The notes beneath the pieces were generated by a model. That model saw only the letters and a program-made list of their open reading frames with translations. It had not been told where the DNA came from and did not search any database. From positions 7,578,239-7,642,238 of the forward strand of contig CP034977.1 in the NCBI GenBank assembly GCA_004026145.2: a stretch of 64,000 bases of DNA, in the 5' to 3' direction. The translations under genes were made by a program, and so were the position numbers. Positions 63,186-64,000 of this stretch are shown here, in pieces. Each line of letters begins with the position of its first letter. Within the stretch, counting starts at the first letter, position 1. This DNA comes from Takifugu bimaculatus (taxonomy: Eukaryota > Chordata > Actinopteri > Tetraodontiformes > Tetraodontidae).

Positions 63186-64000
63186 CCTCTATACCTTCTA
63201 TCAGGTGCCAGCCGGGCCGCTACTTTCAAATATTCACAGCAGGGGGGCAGCAACACGAGAGGTAATGTGACCTAGATGTGTTGCTAGTGCGTCAGGACAC
63301 AAATCGTCACCAATGAACCGAACATCTTTGGACAACTGGAAGAAACCCCCACCGAGAAAATCCATGTCGAAATGGGAAAAAGCCAAAGAAACGCAGACAT
63401 AAAAGAACCTGAATCCTGGGATCGAAGCTGGACACTTTATGAACAGCTTTGCCTAGCTCGAAACCACTGAATACTTCCTGGGAGTGATTATGTTTTATTT
63501 GTACCGGCTTTATGTTGGAAATCTCTGCCGCTGCAGGATGGTTGTCTGGACTGGTTCGGAGAAGATGGAGTGTTCAACATGATTGGAGTGGAGGGAATAT
63601 ACATGCCGCCTGCTTATGACTTGTACACGTGGCACGGTGTTCTGTGTTTACTTTAATTAGCCAACACAGCAGGTTGTGTGCACTCAAGAGATTTGGACAC
63701 TGAGATAATTATTTATAAAAGGAAAGAACCTGTCATGATGAAGAAGAGGCAGAAGAAATAGGACCACAGGCACAAAAACACACTACTTTTATAGGGATCC
63801 CTCTCCCTCATCCGCAGGTGCCACATATACAGTAACATCATTAACAGTGATGGTGAGACTGATGATTAGATTCACAACATCTACAAAGATCCAACACCTG
63901 CTGTGAGAGTTAAAATGTCGCCTACGTTAGGTTGCATATTGGCTTTGTTCCTGAATATGAAGAGCGGAGGGTTAAATAATAAATCATTGTGTCGCTGGGA
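63186..64000. other. Right end of window, no gene seen
   Basis: No exon, RNA or clear repeat could be supported. Presumably still within the lsamp locus. Confidence 0.5.

Noticed and set aside
50262..64000. Upstream lsamp exons (Ig1 and first half of Ig2)
   Set aside because: Looked for the expected Ig motifs on the minus strand and found none. They are probably beyond the window.

Overview
The window looks like nuclear DNA from a teleost fish, probably a percomorph with a compact genome. It has vertebrate genes split into small exons with GT-AG introns, several cd3e introns under 250 bases, dense simple repeats, and degraded fish-type LINEs and DNA-transposon remnants. The species cannot be named from sequence alone. 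Nothing bacterial, viral or CRISPR-like was seen.

Five protein-coding genes can be supported, in two blocks. Block 1 (about 0.1-24.7 kb) is an immune/adhesion cluster: cd3e (minus, 218-1246), then mpzl2 (plus, 5457-14282) and mpzl3 (plus, 17554-24137). This is the order and relative orientation of the human 11q23 CD3E-MPZL2-MPZL3 cluster. mpzl2 and mpzl3 share intron phases over their first four exons and are clear paralogues. cd3e encodes a T-cell receptor signalling subunit. The other two encode single-V-domain, one-pass adhesion proteins related to myelin protein zero.

Block 2 (about 28-64 kb) is neuronal: gap43 (plus, 28309-35566) converges on the 3' part of lsamp (minus, 42904-50261, running off the right edge). 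The same convergent pair lies on human 3q13.31. So two regions found on different human chromosomes are adjacent here. Both are rich in immunoglobulin-superfamily genes.

mpzl3 exon 2 and gap43 exon 2 each carry one apparent extra base that breaks an otherwise conserved reading frame. The other three genes read cleanly, apart from an uncertain last cd3e exon. Two such lesions in well-conserved genes look more like residual indel errors or an unusual haplotype than two dead genes, but the sequence alone cannot decide.

Non-coding highlights: a DNA-transposon remnant with exact 16-base inverted ends in mpzl2 intron 4; degenerate telomere-like (CCCTAA/TTAGGG) arrays in opposite orientations with tRNA-like B-box modules downstream of gap43; a polypurine region just upstream of gap43; a 5'-truncated L2/CR1-type LINE at 60.6-62.2 kb and an older LINE fragment at 62.6-63.2 kb, both in the presumed lsamp intron; and long tetra- and pentanucleotide arrays. 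I found no convincing undescribed gene system. The telomere-like inverted cluster and the linkage of the two blocks are the most interesting observations.
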